Positions 1 to 9,143 of a stretch of 64,000 bases of DNA are shown piece after piece. The stretch's first letter is position 1, and every line of letters begins with the position of its first letter. Source of the DNA: Billgrantia zhangzhouensis (GTDB lineage Bacteria; Pseudomonadota; Gammaproteobacteria; Pseudomonadales; Halomonadaceae); the NCBI RefSeq assembly GCF_021404465.1, contig NZ_JABFTT010000006.1, forward strand, positions 1 through 64,000, given 5' to 3'. Both the position numbers and the translations under genes were made by a program. The notes beneath the pieces were generated by a model. That model ran no database searches. It was not told where the DNA came from and saw nothing but the letters and a program-made list of their open reading frames with translations.

Positions 1-430
<430 letters not shown>

Positions 431-440
431 TTATCGCAAC

Positions 441-480
441 CCCTATCAGTTTAGGTTCGCCCAACGTTATGATGATAGGG
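441..480. promoter_or_regulatory. Inverted repeat in the divergent frmA/LysR promoter region, candidate LysR operator
   Basis: CCCTATCA (441-448) and TGATAGGG (473-480) are perfect 8-bp inverted arms with centres about 32 bp, or three helical turns, apart. The site sits between divergent genes whose products resemble the formaldehyde-responsive adhC/GfnR pair. LysR proteins bind as tetramers to such spaced dyads. Binding is inferred. Confidence 0.5.
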
Positions 481-526
481 AAACGACGACACAACATTAT
501 TTCAGCTGTGCAACGATGAGGCGCCA

Positions 527-1432
527 ATGGCTCACTGGGACGGCATCGAAGCCTTCGTGGAAGTGGTCCGGCTGGGCACCTTCGCCGCGGCCGCACGCCA
601 GCTTCATGTATCCAATTCCCACATCAGTCGCCAGGTAGCTCAACTCGAACAGGAGCTGGGGCTGCCTCTGCTCTATCGAACCACGCGCCAGATCCATCTC
701 ACCGATGCTGGCGAACGTTATTATACGCGCTGCCGCGAACTTCTGGATGGCTTTCGCGAGGCTGAAACCGCCCTGCAGAGCTTGCAGGAGCGGCCCCACG
801 GAGTGCTACGGCTCAGCTGCGCCACCACTTTCGGCGAGCGCTTCCTTGCGCCACTGGTCAACGACTTCCTACGTCTGCATCCCCAGCTCGAGATGCGCCT
901 GCACCTGACCAACCGCCAGGTGGATGTGATCGACGAGGGTTACGATGTGGTCATTCGCATGGGCACCCTGCAGGACTCATCACTGATAGCACGCCGCCTG
1001 TGCGAGCGGCGCGAATTCGTCGTTGCCTCTCCCGACTACTTTCAGGGCGTGTCGCAGCCCCACTCGATCGCAGAACTGGTTCACCACCGTTGCCTGATCG
1101 GCTCGCGCGATGTCTGGCGCTTCGACATCGATGGACTGCACCGTGAGGTTCGCGTGCAGGGGCCATGGCAGGCCAACTCGGGCCCCGCCTTGCTCGATGC
1201 CGCACTCAAGGGGCTGGGGCTGGCACAGCTGCCCGACTATTATGTCATGCCCTATCTCGCCAACGGCAATCTGACCGCGGTCCTCACGCGCTTCCAGTGC
1301 CGCGATGCGGGGGTGTGGGCGGTCATGCCTCGACACCGCCAGCATGCCGCCAAGGTACGCCAGTTCGTCGACTACTTGGTGGAACATCTCCCCGCCCGGC
1401 TGGAGCAGGCCTGTCGCTCTACTGTGGAATGA
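527..1432 (+). CDS. LysR-family transcriptional regulator, probable GfnR-like regulator of frmA
   Basis: A 301-residue LysR regulator of normal family length. Residues about 4-63 form the winged helix-turn-helix (WDGIEAFVEVVRLGTFAAAA, then SNSHISRQVAQLEQELG). The remainder is the periplasmic-binding-protein-like effector domain of the CrgA/PA3630 type. It is divergent from the class III alcohol dehydrogenase, the arrangement of GfnR and adhC in Pseudomonas, where GfnR activates glutathione-dependent formaldehyde detoxification. I infer the same role; the inducer is not visible in the sequence. The stop codon overlaps the base of the terminator serving the convergent livM gene. Confidence 0.85.
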   Translation: MAHWDGIEAFVEVVRLGTFAAAARQLHVSNSHISRQVAQLEQELGLPLLYRTTRQIHLTDAGERYYTRCRELLDGFREAETALQSLQERPHGVLRLSCATTFGERFLAPLVNDFLRLHPQLEMRLHLTNRQVDVIDEGYDVVIRMGTLQDSSLIARRLCERREFVVASPDYFQGVSQPHSIAELVHHRCLIGSRDVWRFDIDGLHREVRVQGPWQANSGPALLDAALKGLGLAQLPDYYVMPYLANGNLTAVLTRFQCRDAGVWAVMPRHRQHAAKVRQFVDYLVEHLPARLEQACRSTVE

Positions 1433-1453
1433 AAAAAGCGCCCCGCAGGGCGC
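1432..1453 (-). terminator. Rho-independent terminator of the livGF-SBP-livHM operon
   Basis: On the minus strand GCGCCC, loop TGCG, GGGCGC is followed directly by TTTTTT. It begins 24 nt beyond the livM stop codon and reaches the stop codon of the convergent LysR gene. Confidence 0.8.
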
Positions 1454-1477
1454 CAGGAAGAGGCCTAGCCGACGTCT

Positions 1478-2461
1478 TCACTTGAAGTTCTTGCGGTACA
1501 TTTTCATCGCCTCACCCACGATGCCGCTGCGGAAGCTGAGCACACAGATCACGAAGATGACACCGAGAATCGGGCCAACCCAGTTGCCCAGCGGCGACTG
1601 CGCCAGCAAGTGTTGCAGGCTGACCACCAACCCCGCCCCCACCACCGGGCCAAACAGCGTACCCACCCCGCCCAGGAGCGTCATCAGGATCACTTCGCCG
1701 GACATGTGCCAATGCGCATCGGTGAGCGAGGCGAGCTGGAACACCACGGTCTTGGTGGAACCGGCCAGGCCGGCCAGACCGGCCGAAAGGATGAACGCCA
1801 CCAGCTTGTAGGCATCGACGTTGTAGCCAAGCGATACGGCCCGCGGTTCGTTCTCCCGGATCGCCTTGAGCACTTGGCCGAATGGCGAATGCACGGTGCG
1901 CTGGATCAGGGCAAAACCGAACAGGAACACGGCGAAGACGAAGTAGTACATGGCCAGGTTGCTGCGCAGGTCGACGATGCCAAGCAGGTGTCCCCGCGGG
2001 ACCCCGTGCAGGCCATCCTCGCCGCCGGTGAAGGGCGCCTGGATATAGAAGAAGAACACCAGTTGCGCCAGGGCCAGCGTGACCATGGCGAAGTAGATGC
2101 CTTGGCGGCGAATCGACAGTGCGCCGAAGATGGCACCCAGCACCACGGCCGCAGCCGTACCGATCAGCATCCCCAGCTCGGGGGTCAGAGCCGGATAGCT
2201 TGCCAGCAAATAGCCTGTCACGTAGCCCCCGGTCGCCAGGAACGCCGCATGACCGAAGGAAAGCAGGCCGGCGTACCCCAGCAGCAGATTAAAGGCACAA
2301 GCGAACAGGGCGAAGCACAGCACCTTCATCAGGAACACCGGATAGGCGACAAAGGGCGCTACCAGGCCGATGGCGATCAGTACCAGGTAAAAGACATTGC
2401 GACGCAGGCTGGCGCGACGCTCGCGCTTCATCGACGGGGTCAGGGTCTGAGTCGTGGCCAT
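1478..2461 (-). CDS. livM: Branched-chain amino acid-type ABC transporter permease, LivM family
   Basis: A 327-residue polytopic inner-membrane permease with the LivM signature regions: the N-terminal LLGYAGLLSFGHAAFLATGG segment and the cytoplasmic coupling-helix region around IRENEPRAVSLGYNV. It pairs with LivH to form the translocation channel of an ATP-driven importer. It is last in the order livG-livF-SBP-livH-livM, 4 bp after livH, and is followed by a strong terminator. The substrate cannot be read from the permease; branched-chain amino acids, amides and aromatic acids all occur in this family. Confidence 0.93.
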   Translation of the reverse strand: MATTQTLTPSMKRERRASLRRNVFYLVLIAIGLVAPFVAYPVFLMKVLCFALFACAFNLLLGYAGLLSFGHAAFLATGGYVTGYLLASYPALTPELGMLIGTAAAVVLGAIFGALSIRRQGIYFAMVTLALAQLVFFFYIQAPFTGGEDGLHGVPRGHLLGIVDLRSNLAMYYFVFAVFLFGFALIQRTVHSPFGQVLKAIRENEPRAVSLGYNVDAYKLVAFILSAGLAGLAGSTKTVVFQLASLTDAHWHMSGEVILMTLLGGVGTLFGPVVGAGLVVSLQHLLAQSPLGNWVGPILGVIFVICVLSFRSGIVGEAMKMYRKNFK

Positions 2462-2465
2462 GTCG

Positions 2466-3353
2466 TCATGCCTCCTTGCCGAAGAGTCCGGCGGGTCTGA
2501 GCAGCAATACCAGGATCATCACCAGGAAGATCACGGTATTGGCCGCCTCTGGGTAATACACCTTGGTCAGGCCTTCGATCAGCCCCATCGCCAACCCGGT
2601 GACGATGGCTCCCAAGATCGAGCCCATGCCGCCGATTACCACCACGGCGAAGACCACGATCAGCAGGTTGGAGCCCATGGTCGGCGAAACCGGATAGAGC
2701 GGTGCAGCCAGCACCCCGGCAAAGGCGGCCAGCGCCACGCCGAAGCCATAGGTCAGCGTGACCAGCAACGGCACGTTGACGCCGAATGCCTGCATCAGTG
2801 CCGGATTCTCGGTACCAGCCCGCAGATAGGCACCGAGCCGTGTGCGCTCGATCATGTACCAGGTGGCGAAGCACACGACGACAGCAGCCAGCAATACCCA
2901 GGCGCGGTACTTGGGCAGGAACATGAAGCCGGTCTGATAACCGCCCTGCAGCAATTCAGGGGTCGGGTAGCGCGCCCCGGACACGCCGAAGAAATTGACC
3001 AGCGACCCCTCGAAGATAAGCGCCAGGCCGAAGGTCAACAGCAGGCCATAGAGATGGTCGAGATGGCCGATGCGGCGCAACAGGACTCGCTCGATCACCA
3101 TGCCGAACAGGCCCACCGCCAGCGGCGCCAAAAACAATGCCGCCCAGTAGTTGATTCCCAGGTAGCGCATGCCCAGCAGCGTGGCGAACGCCCCCAGCAT
3201 GTACATGGCTCCATGGGCGAAGTTGACGATCTTCAGCAGGCCGAAGATCACTGCCAGCCCAAGGCTCAGCAGGGCGTAGAAGGCGCCGTTGATCAGACCC
3301 AACAGAAGCTGGCCCATGAATACCGCCAACGGCACGCCGAATATCATCGTCAT
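2466..3353 (-). CDS. livH: Branched-chain amino acid-type ABC transporter permease, LivH family
   Basis: A 295-residue polytopic permease of the LivH type, recognised by the opening QLLLGLINGAFYALLSLGLA and the following FGLLKIVNFAHGAMYMLGAF segment that typifies the family. It should dimerise with LivM in the inner membrane. It ends 4 bp before livM, so the two are co-transcribed and probably co-translated. A GC-rich stem-loop separates it from the upstream solute-binding-protein gene. Confidence 0.93.
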   Translation of the reverse strand: MTMIFGVPLAVFMGQLLLGLINGAFYALLSLGLAVIFGLLKIVNFAHGAMYMLGAFATLLGMRYLGINYWAALFLAPLAVGLFGMVIERVLLRRIGHLDHLYGLLLTFGLALIFEGSLVNFFGVSGARYPTPELLQGGYQTGFMFLPKYRAWVLLAAVVVCFATWYMIERTRLGAYLRAGTENPALMQAFGVNVPLLVTLTYGFGVALAAFAGVLAAPLYPVSPTMGSNLLIVVFAVVVIGGMGSILGAIVTGLAMGLIEGLTKVYYPEAANTVIFLVMILVLLLRPAGLFGKEA

Positions 3354-3380
3354 GTCAGGTTCTCCTCGCCGTCAGAGGGA

Positions 3381-3398
3381 CGGCGGCCTCAGCCGCCG
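3381..3398 (-). promoter_or_regulatory. Stem-loop between the solute-binding-protein gene and livH
   Basis: CGGCGGC, loop CTCA, GCCGCCG gives a 7-bp all-GC stem starting 16 nt after the binding-protein stop codon. There is no T-run, so it is more likely an mRNA-stabilising or partial-termination hairpin. Such hairpins commonly let the binding protein be made in excess over the permeases. Confidence 0.55.
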
Positions 3399-3413
3399 CC
3401 AATCGTGCGTGCT

Positions 3414-4634
3414 TCAGTTCTGCACCAGCTTGCACTGGCTCTCCGAAAGCGGGCGGTAGGCCTCTTCGGCGGGAATGGAAGTCAGGATCTCGTAGAGGTC
3501 CCACTCATGGGTGGAAGCATCCGGCGACTTCACTCGCGCCAGATACATGTCGTGCACCATGCGACCGTCTTCGCGAATACGACCGTTGCGGGCGAAGAAG
3601 TCGTGGATCGGCTGGCGCATCATGTGCTCGCGCACCGTCTGGGCGTCATCGCTGCCGGTGGCCTGTACGGCCTCCAGGTAGTGCATGGTACTGGAGTAGA
3701 TACCGGCCTGGACCATGGTCGGCATGCTGCCCACACGCTCGTAGTAACGCTCGGCCCACTCGCGAGACTCGTCGTCCATGTTCCAGTACCAGCCGGTGGT
3801 CAGCAGCAGCCCTTGGGTGGTATCGAGCCCCATGGCATAGACGTCGTTGAGGAAGACCAGCAGGCCGGCAAGCTGCTGACCGGCTTCCACCACCCCGAAC
3901 TGGCTGGCGGTATTGATGGCATTGACGGTATCGGCCCCGGCGTTGGCCAGGCCGATGATTTCGGCTCCGGAACCCTGGGCCTGGAGGATGTAGGACGAGA
4001 AGTCGTCGGTGGGGAACGGGTGGCGAACGCCGCCCACCACCTCGCCGCCGCTCTCTTGCACGACTCGACTCACATCGCCTTCCAGGGCGTGGCCAAAGGC
4101 ATAGTCGGCAGTGAGCATGAACCAGCTGTTGCCGCCTTGATCGACGATGGCCTTGGCGGTGCCGTTGGCCAACGGATAGGTGTCATAGACCCAATGAATG
4201 TGATTCGGCGTACAATGCTCGTTGGTGATGCTGGAAGCCGCTGAGCCGGAAACGATACCCAGGCCACCGTTCTCCTCGATCACCTTGGTCGCAGCAATGG
4301 TCACCGAAGAGGCTACCAGGCCCGCCACCATGTCCACATTGCGGGTGTCGTACCATTCCCGCACGGTATTGGCGCCGACATCGGCGCTGTTACGGTCGTC
4401 GGCACTGAACACCTCAATGGGCGCCCCGTTGACGCTGCCACCGAAGTCCTCGATCGCCATGCGCAGCGCCTCCAGACCGCCCGGCCCAGCCAGGTCGCGA
4501 TAGGTACCGGACATGTCGGCCAGGTAGCCGATGCGCACGGCACCATCGCTGATCTCGGCCTGGGCGGCAGTCGCCATGGCGGCGGTGGTGGCAATGGCAA
4601 TGCTGCTGGCGAGGGTCTTCCTGATGAAGGTCAT
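3414..4634 (-). CDS. Periplasmic solute-binding protein of the branched-chain amino acid-type ABC transporter
   Basis: A 406-residue type I periplasmic binding protein. Residues 1 to about 27 are a Sec signal peptide (MTFIRKTLASSIAIATTAAM, ending in AQA). The mature part starts with the typical VRIGYLADMSGTYRDLAGPG motif of LivJ-like proteins. I chose the ATG at 4634 because it has a GGAG ribosome binding site and starts the signal peptide; the frame stays open upstream. It lies between the ATPase genes and the permease genes. The 178 bp upstream hold no recognisable gene or clear promoter. The ligand is unknown; sequence alone does not separate leucine-type from amide- or aromatic-acid-binding relatives. 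Confidence 0.92.
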   Translation of the reverse strand: MTFIRKTLASSIAIATTAAMATAAQAEISDGAVRIGYLADMSGTYRDLAGPGGLEALRMAIEDFGGSVNGAPIEVFSADDRNSADVGANTVREWYDTRNVDMVAGLVASSVTIAATKVIEENGGLGIVSGSAASSITNEHCTPNHIHWVYDTYPLANGTAKAIVDQGGNSWFMLTADYAFGHALEGDVSRVVQESGGEVVGGVRHPFPTDDFSSYILQAQGSGAEIIGLANAGADTVNAINTASQFGVVEAGQQLAGLLVFLNDVYAMGLDTTQGLLLTTGWYWNMDDESREWAERYYERVGSMPTMVQAGIYSSTMHYLEAVQATGSDDAQTVREHMMRQPIHDFFARNGRIREDGRMVHDMYLARVKSPDASTHEWDLYEILTSIPAEEAYRPLSESQCKLVQN

Positions 4635-4812
4635 TTCCGTCTCCAAAGCCCAGTCGGGCAGTTTGTTGTTATCACGCACCCTGCAAGGACGCGTTTGGTT
4701 GTGGTTACGAGAACAATGTCGTGCTGTTGTGCTTCTTATGTTCCGCAAGGTGCGGATGGGTAATGACTCGCCTGTTCGTAGCAGGACGTGCCATTTTCCT
4801 CAGGCCAAGCGG

Positions 4813-5565
4813 CTAGACGCCCAGCAGGGAATTCAGGTGGTCGCGCCTGGATGGCAGCTCGGCAGCACTGATTTCCTCGACGATGCGCCCGTGCTCCATG
4901 ACGTAGTGACGGTCGGCCAAGGGCGCGGCAAAACGGAAGTTCTGTTCCACCAGTACGATGGTCATGCCACGGTCGCGCAGCTTGACGAGAACCTCGCCAA
5001 GCTTCTGCACGATGACCGGCGCCAAGCCTTCGGTAATCTCGTCGAGCAGCAGCATTCGCGCCCCGGTGCGCAGAATACGAGCCATGGCCAGCATCTGCTG
5101 CTCACCGCCGGAAAGGCGCGTGCCCTGGCTACGGCGGCGTTCGTAGAGATTGGGGAACATTTCGTAGATTTCGTCGATCGACATCCCACCCGAGCGCACC
5201 GTGGGCGGCAGCAGAAGATTCTCTTCCACGTCGAGGCTGGCAAAGATACCTCGCTCCTCGGGGCAGTAACCGATCCCCAGCCGCGGGATACGGTGGGGCT
5301 TGATACCGATGGTTTCGGTACCGTTGATCACGATCGAGCCGGTACGTCGCCCCACCATGCTCATGATTGCCTTGAGCGTGGTGCTGCGTCCGGCGCCGTT
5401 GCGCCCCAGCAGGGTGACCAGCTCGCCGCGGCGCACCTTCAAGTCGACCCCATGCAGGATGTGCGATTCGCCATAGAAGGCATGCAGGTCGCGAATACGC
5501 AGCATTTCAGCACCGTCGTGGTCTCGATATTCGGGACGCGTCGGCCGTTCGATCACCTGATTCAT
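4813..5565 (-). CDS. livF: ABC transporter ATP-binding protein, LivF family, with altered Walker A
   Basis: A 250-residue LivF-type ATPase that would energise the LivHM permease. The Walker A region reads LLGRNGAGRSTTLKAI, with arginine where the nucleotide-binding lysine is usual. The signature LSGGEQQMLAMARIL is intact. Walker B reads MLLLDEITEGLAP, with isoleucine replacing the common proline after the glutamate. The ATG at 5565 overlaps the livG stop (ATGA, 5562-5565), which decides the start. My recollection is that related LivF proteins carry the same Lys-to-Arg change, so it is probably a functional subfamily trait rather than decay. Confidence 0.92.
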   Translation of the reverse strand: MNQVIERPTRPEYRDHDGAEMLRIRDLHAFYGESHILHGVDLKVRRGELVTLLGRNGAGRSTTLKAIMSMVGRRTGSIVINGTETIGIKPHRIPRLGIGYCPEERGIFASLDVEENLLLPPTVRSGGMSIDEIYEMFPNLYERRRSQGTRLSGGEQQMLAMARILRTGARMLLLDEITEGLAPVIVQKLGEVLVKLRDRGMTIVLVEQNFRFAAPLADRHYVMEHGRIVEEISAAELPSRRDHLNSLLGV

Positions 5566-6335
5566 GCGCGGGCCTCCTCTATCGCAGCTTCGCTGCCCAT
5601 GTAGGCTTCCCGTACCTGCGGGTCGGCGGAAACCGTCTCGTAGTCCCCCTCCGCCAGCACCGCCCCGCGAGCCAGTACGGTAATTCGATCGCACAGCCGG
5701 CTCACCACGCTGAGATTGTGCTCTACCATCAGCACCGTACGCCCCTTGGCCACGCGCCGTATCAGCTCGACGATACGATCGACATCTTCCGCGCCCATGC
5801 CCTGGGTCGGCTCGTCGAGCAGCATCAAGGTTGGGTTCATGGCCAGAGTGGTCGCCACTTCCAGGGCACGCTTGCGTCCGTATGGCATCTCCATGGTCAG
5901 CACATCGGCATAATCCCGCAGGCCCACCTCGTCGAGCAGCTCGATGGCCCGTTCATTGAGGTGCTCGAGGGTTCGCTCGGATTTCCAGAAATGGAACGAG
6001 GTGCCGATCGGTCGCTGTAGCGCCACTCGCACGTTTTCCAGCGCGGTCATGTGGGCGAACACTGCCGATATCTGGAAGGAACGCACCAGGCCCATGCGAG
6101 CAATCTCGTTGGCCTTCATGCCGGTGATCGGCTTGTCCCGATAGAGAATCTCGCCCCGGGTTGGCGGCAGAAATTTGGTAAGGAGATTGAAGACGGTCGT
6201 CTTGCCGGCGCCATTGGGGCCGATCAAGGCGTGAATATGCCCCTCCCGGACCTGCAGGTTGACGTCGTCCACAGCGGTAAAGCCGCGAAACTGCTTGGTC
6301 AACCCGCGAGTTTCCAGTATGAACTCCTGGGTCAT
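5562..6335 (-). CDS. livG: ABC transporter ATP-binding protein, LivG family
   Basis: A 257-residue LivG-type ATPase and the first gene of the importer operon. Walker A is canonical (ALIGPNGAGKTTVFNLLTKF) and Walker B is MLLLDEPTQGM; the usual signature is degenerate (EMPYGRKRALEVATTLA). It should form a heterodimer with LivF, supplying a normal Walker A lysine in one half. A perfect palindrome (6431-6444) lies about 100 bp upstream. The 273 bp between this start and sdaA hold only that palindrome and the sdaA terminator. Confidence 0.93.
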   Translation of the reverse strand: MTQEFILETRGLTKQFRGFTAVDDVNLQVREGHIHALIGPNGAGKTTVFNLLTKFLPPTRGEILYRDKPITGMKANEIARMGLVRSFQISAVFAHMTALENVRVALQRPIGTSFHFWKSERTLEHLNERAIELLDEVGLRDYADVLTMEMPYGRKRALEVATTLAMNPTLMLLDEPTQGMGAEDVDRIVELIRRVAKGRTVLMVEHNLSVVSRLCDRITVLARGAVLAEGDYETVSADPQVREAYMGSEAAIEEARA

Positions 6336-6430
6336 GAGACGTCCTCTCTGGATCGCCGTGGCGATCCATGCTGATTGTTGTCGTTGTCGTGAAGGCGATG
6401 GCTGGCTGGCCTCGCCAGGACTTCTAACCT

Positions 6431-6444
6431 TTACGTTAACGTAA
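6431..6444. promoter_or_regulatory. Perfect 14-bp palindrome upstream of livG, candidate LiuR-type (MerR family) operator
   Basis: TTACGTTAACGTAA is self-complementary over all 14 bases. It resembles, from memory, the operator of LiuR, the MerR-family regulator of leucine and isovalerate catabolism in gammaproteobacteria. A branched-chain amino acid-type importer downstream fits that regulon. The -35 and -10 elements around it are not convincing by eye. Confidence 0.6.
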
Positions 6445-6533
6445 GCTAGAGGACAGAATCTCTCGGAGCAATAGCCGAAGGGCCGAACTCGACCAATGGC
6501 GTAGAGACATCGACACTTCAGTAGCTTGCGAAT

Positions 6534-6561
6534 GAAAAACGCGATGCTGCCAAGGCATCGC
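6534..6561 (-). terminator. Rho-independent terminator of the serine dehydratase gene
   Basis: On the minus strand GCGATGC, a 7-nt loop and GCATCGC are followed by GTTTTTC. It starts about 48 nt after the sdaA stop codon. Confidence 0.75.
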
Positions 6562-6608
6562 GTCGAGAGGGAGGGCTCGGCAGGGTGGCTGGCGCCACCC
6601 TGCCGTTT

Positions 6609-7988
6609 TCAGCATTCGATGGCGTTGACCGCAAGGCCGCCGCGTGAGGTTTCCTTGTACTTATCCTGCATGTCGCGCCCTGTATCCCGCATGGTGCGGA
6701 TCGCCTTGTCGAGAGAGATGAAATGCTCTCCATCACCACGCAGCGACATCTGTGCTGCGTTGATCGCCTTGACCGAAGCGATGGCGTTGCGCTCGATGCA
6801 GGGCACCTGGACCAGGCCGCCCACCGGATCGCAGGTCAGCCCGAGATTGTGCTCCAAGCCGATCTCGGCGGCATTTTCCACCTGGGCAACGCTGCCGCCC
6901 ATGACCTCGGCCAGCCCGGCGGCCGCCATGGCGCAGGCCGAACCGACCTCACCCTGGCAGCCCACCTCCGCCCCTGAGATAGAAGCGTTCTTCTTGCACA
7001 GGATGCCCACTGCGGCGGCGGCCAGCAGGAAATCCACCACGTTGCGCTCGCAGGCGCCGGGCTGGAACTTCATGTAGTAGTGCAGCACGGCCGGAATGAT
7101 GCCGGCAGCCCCGTTGGTCGGCGCCGTCACCATGCGCCCACCGGCTGCATTCTCCTCGTTGACCGCGAGGGCAAAGACGTTGACCCAGTCCATGGCACCG
7201 AACGTAGAGGCGATCAGGCTCTGGTCGTCGCGCGTCGCCAGCAGGCGGCGATGCAGTGACGCGGCCCGCCGCTTGACGTTGAGCCCGCCGGGAAGTACGC
7301 CTTCCTGCTCCAGGCCACGCTGCACACAAGCTTGCATGGCCTGCCAGATCTGCCACAGCCCATCGCGCACTTCCTGCTCGCTGCGCCAAGCCTTCTCGTT
7401 CTCCAGCATCAGCTCGCTGATACGCATGTCGTGCATGCGGCATAGCGCCATCAGTTCAGCTGCCGAGCTGAAGTCGTAAGGCAGCACGGTATCGTCCTGG
7501 TCCAGCTCGCCCCGCTCGGCCTGCACCTCATCGATGACGAAGCCGCCACCGATCGAATAGTAGGTGTTGCTCCACAGCGTTTCGGCATGGCCGTGAGCCA
7601 CCAAGGTCATGGCGTTGGGATGATAGGGCAGGCATTCGTCGTGCCACTGCATGTCACGTGACCAGAGGAAGGGAATCGCCAGGCGGCCGTCGAGCATCAG
7701 AGTGCTGGCTTCGAGCAGCTCTTCGATGCAAGGCGCAACGATGGCGGGATCGATCCGGTCGGGACGTTCGCCCATCAGCCCCATGATCACGGCAAGATCG
7801 GTGGCATGCCCCTTGCCGGTAGCGCTCAAGGAGCCGAACAGCTTCACCTCGATGCGAGCCACCCTTTCGAGCAGACCCTTCTCACGCAGCGCCTGAACGA
7901 AGTCATAGGCGGCGCGCATCGGCCCCACGGTGTGGGAACTGGATGGACCGATACCGATCTTGAACAGATCGAAGACACTGATTGCCAT
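6609..7988 (-). CDS. sdaA: L-serine ammonia-lyase (single-chain iron-sulfur L-serine dehydratase)
   Basis: A 459-residue enzyme that deaminates L-serine to pyruvate and ammonia using a [4Fe-4S] cluster rather than PLP. Length and organisation match E. coli SdaA/SdaB: an N-terminal beta domain beginning [20 protein letters not shown], and a C-terminal alpha domain holding the cluster cysteines in [19 protein letters not shown] and [16 protein letters not shown] LysR gene lies divergently across 183 bp and may control it. The A/B paralogue name is arbitrary here. Confidence 0.95.
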   Translation of the reverse strand: MAISVFDLFKIGIGPSSSHTVGPMRAAYDFVQALREKGLLERVARIEVKLFGSLSATGKGHATDLAVIMGLMGERPDRIDPAIVAPCIEELLEASTLMLDGRLAIPFLWSRDMQWHDECLPYHPNAMTLVAHGHAETLWSNTYYSIGGGFVIDEVQAERGELDQDDTVLPYDFSSAAELMALCRMHDMRISELMLENEKAWRSEQEVRDGLWQIWQAMQACVQRGLEQEGVLPGGLNVKRRAASLHRRLLATRDDQSLIASTFGAMDWVNVFALAVNEENAAGGRMVTAPTNGAAGIIPAVLHYYMKFQPGACERNVVDFLLAAAAVGILCKKNASISGAEVGCQGEVGSACAMAAAGLAEVMGGSVAQVENAAEIGLEHNLGLTCDPVGGLVQVPCIERNAIASVKAINAAQMSLRGDGEHFISLDKAIRTMRDTGRDMQDKYKETSRGGLAVNAIEC

Positions 7989-8029
7989 GGATCACCTCGT
8001 CGCTCGCCGCTCAATCACTTCATGCCATG

Positions 8030-8058
8030 CTTGGTTTATGGCCATACTTGGCTTATGG
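8030..8058. repeat. Imperfect 12-bp direct repeat in the sdaA/LysR intergenic region
   Basis: CTTGGTTTATGG (8030-8041) and CTTGGCTTATGG (8047-8058) differ at one base and start 17 bp apart. They lie between divergent sdaA and a LysR gene, where regulator sites would be expected. No function can be assigned from sequence. Confidence 0.5.
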
Positions 8059-8171
8059 ATCAGCTTGACTAAAACATGTTTGCCTTAGGGCATTGATGAT
8101 CTTATGTTGGTGGCGAATGAGGCCAATGGACAAACGAGAATAACTGCTTTGAGGTATAGCAAAACTAAACC

Positions 8172-9101
8172 ATGAGCCGACTGCTGCATGCCCAGACCCA
8201 TGCCTGGCTGAAAGTCTTTACTGTCAGCGCCCGCCATCTCTCCTTCACCCGCGCGGCAGAGGAGCTGCACGTCACCACCGGCGCAGTGAGCCAGCAGATC
8301 AAGCAGCTCGAGGAACGGCTCGGCTTCAGGCTCTTCCGCCGCCTGCCCCGTCGCCTGGAGCTCACTGATGAGGGCAAGCGGCTGGCCGCCGTGGTCGACG
8401 AGGCCTATCAGGCGGTCGGTCTGGAGGTGAAGCGCCTACGCAGCGGCGTGATGAGCGGCGTGATTCGCCTGCGCAGCGTGCCGGCATTCCTTAGCATGTG
8501 GCTGATGCCACGCCTGCCGCGCCTGCAGGCCCGCTTCCCCGATATCGAGCTTCACGTGGTGGCCGAGGACAGCAGCCTGTCATTGCGGGAGGGGGAGTTC
8601 GATCTGGCCATCGACCTGAACGACGGCCACTACCCGGGATTTGCCATTACCCCTCTGATGGAGGAGGTGATCTTTCCCGTCTGCGCTCCGGCGCTGATGC
8701 GACGCCGGCCTGCGCTGTCACGCCCCGAGGAACTGGCCTGGTACCCGCTGCTGCATGACGTCACCGCCTGGCGCGGTGGGCATCCCTACGCTGAGTGGGA
8801 GCACTACCTGCATGCCATCGAAGCCCCTCCGCTCAATGTGCGACGCGGCTATACCTTCAACCGTCACCGGCTGGCGCTGGAGGCAGCCATCGCCGGCCTG
8901 GGCGTCTCCATCGCTCGCCAAGCGCTGCTCACCAATGAACTCAAGACAGGCACCTTGATCGCCCCTTTCCCCGAGCGCATCCCCACCGGCAAGCGCTACG
9001 GCATCGTCCATCCCAGCGGCGCGCTGGACGATCGTCGGGTGGCCGCGGTGCACGACTGGATCGTCGAAGAGGCTAGACGGCTAGGCAGCATAGATACGTG
9101 A
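8172..9101 (+). CDS. LysR-family transcriptional regulator, GcvA-like
   Basis: A 309-residue LysR regulator. The N-terminal winged helix reads WLKVFTVSARHLSFTRAAEE followed by GAVSQQIKQLEERLG and LFRRLPRRLELTDEG, a pattern typical of the GcvA/AmpR branch. The C-terminal 200 residues form the effector domain. The gene is divergent from serine dehydratase, so control of serine breakdown is the simplest guess. The co-inducer is unknown. Confidence 0.85.
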   Translation: MSRLLHAQTHAWLKVFTVSARHLSFTRAAEELHVTTGAVSQQIKQLEERLGFRLFRRLPRRLELTDEGKRLAAVVDEAYQAVGLEVKRLRSGVMSGVIRLRSVPAFLSMWLMPRLPRLQARFPDIELHVVAEDSSLSLREGEFDLAIDLNDGHYPGFAITPLMEEVIFPVCAPALMRRRPALSRPEELAWYPLLHDVTAWRGGHPYAEWEHYLHAIEAPPLNVRRGYTFNRHRLALEAAIAGLGVSIARQALLTNELKTGTLIAPFPERIPTGKRYGIVHPSGALDDRRVAAVHDWIVEEARRLGSIDT

Positions 9102-9104
9102 CGA

Positions 9105-9110
9105 TATAAT
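9105..9110 (+). promoter_or_regulatory. Consensus -10 element upstream of the orphan membrane protein gene
   Basis: TATAAT matches the sigma-70 -10 consensus exactly. No good -35 is found 17 bp upstream. Transcription would start near 9117, leaving only about 9 nt before the ATG at 9126 but about 27 nt before the ATG at 9144, which favours the latter as the translation start. Confidence 0.5.
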
Positions 9111-9143
9111 GACATACACCTTTGTATGTTACGTTCGAGACCC

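Noticed and set aside
2454..4244. A 596-codon open frame on the plus strand
   Set aside because: It is antisense to livH and the solute-binding-protein gene, and its translation is rich in His and Gln without any domain.
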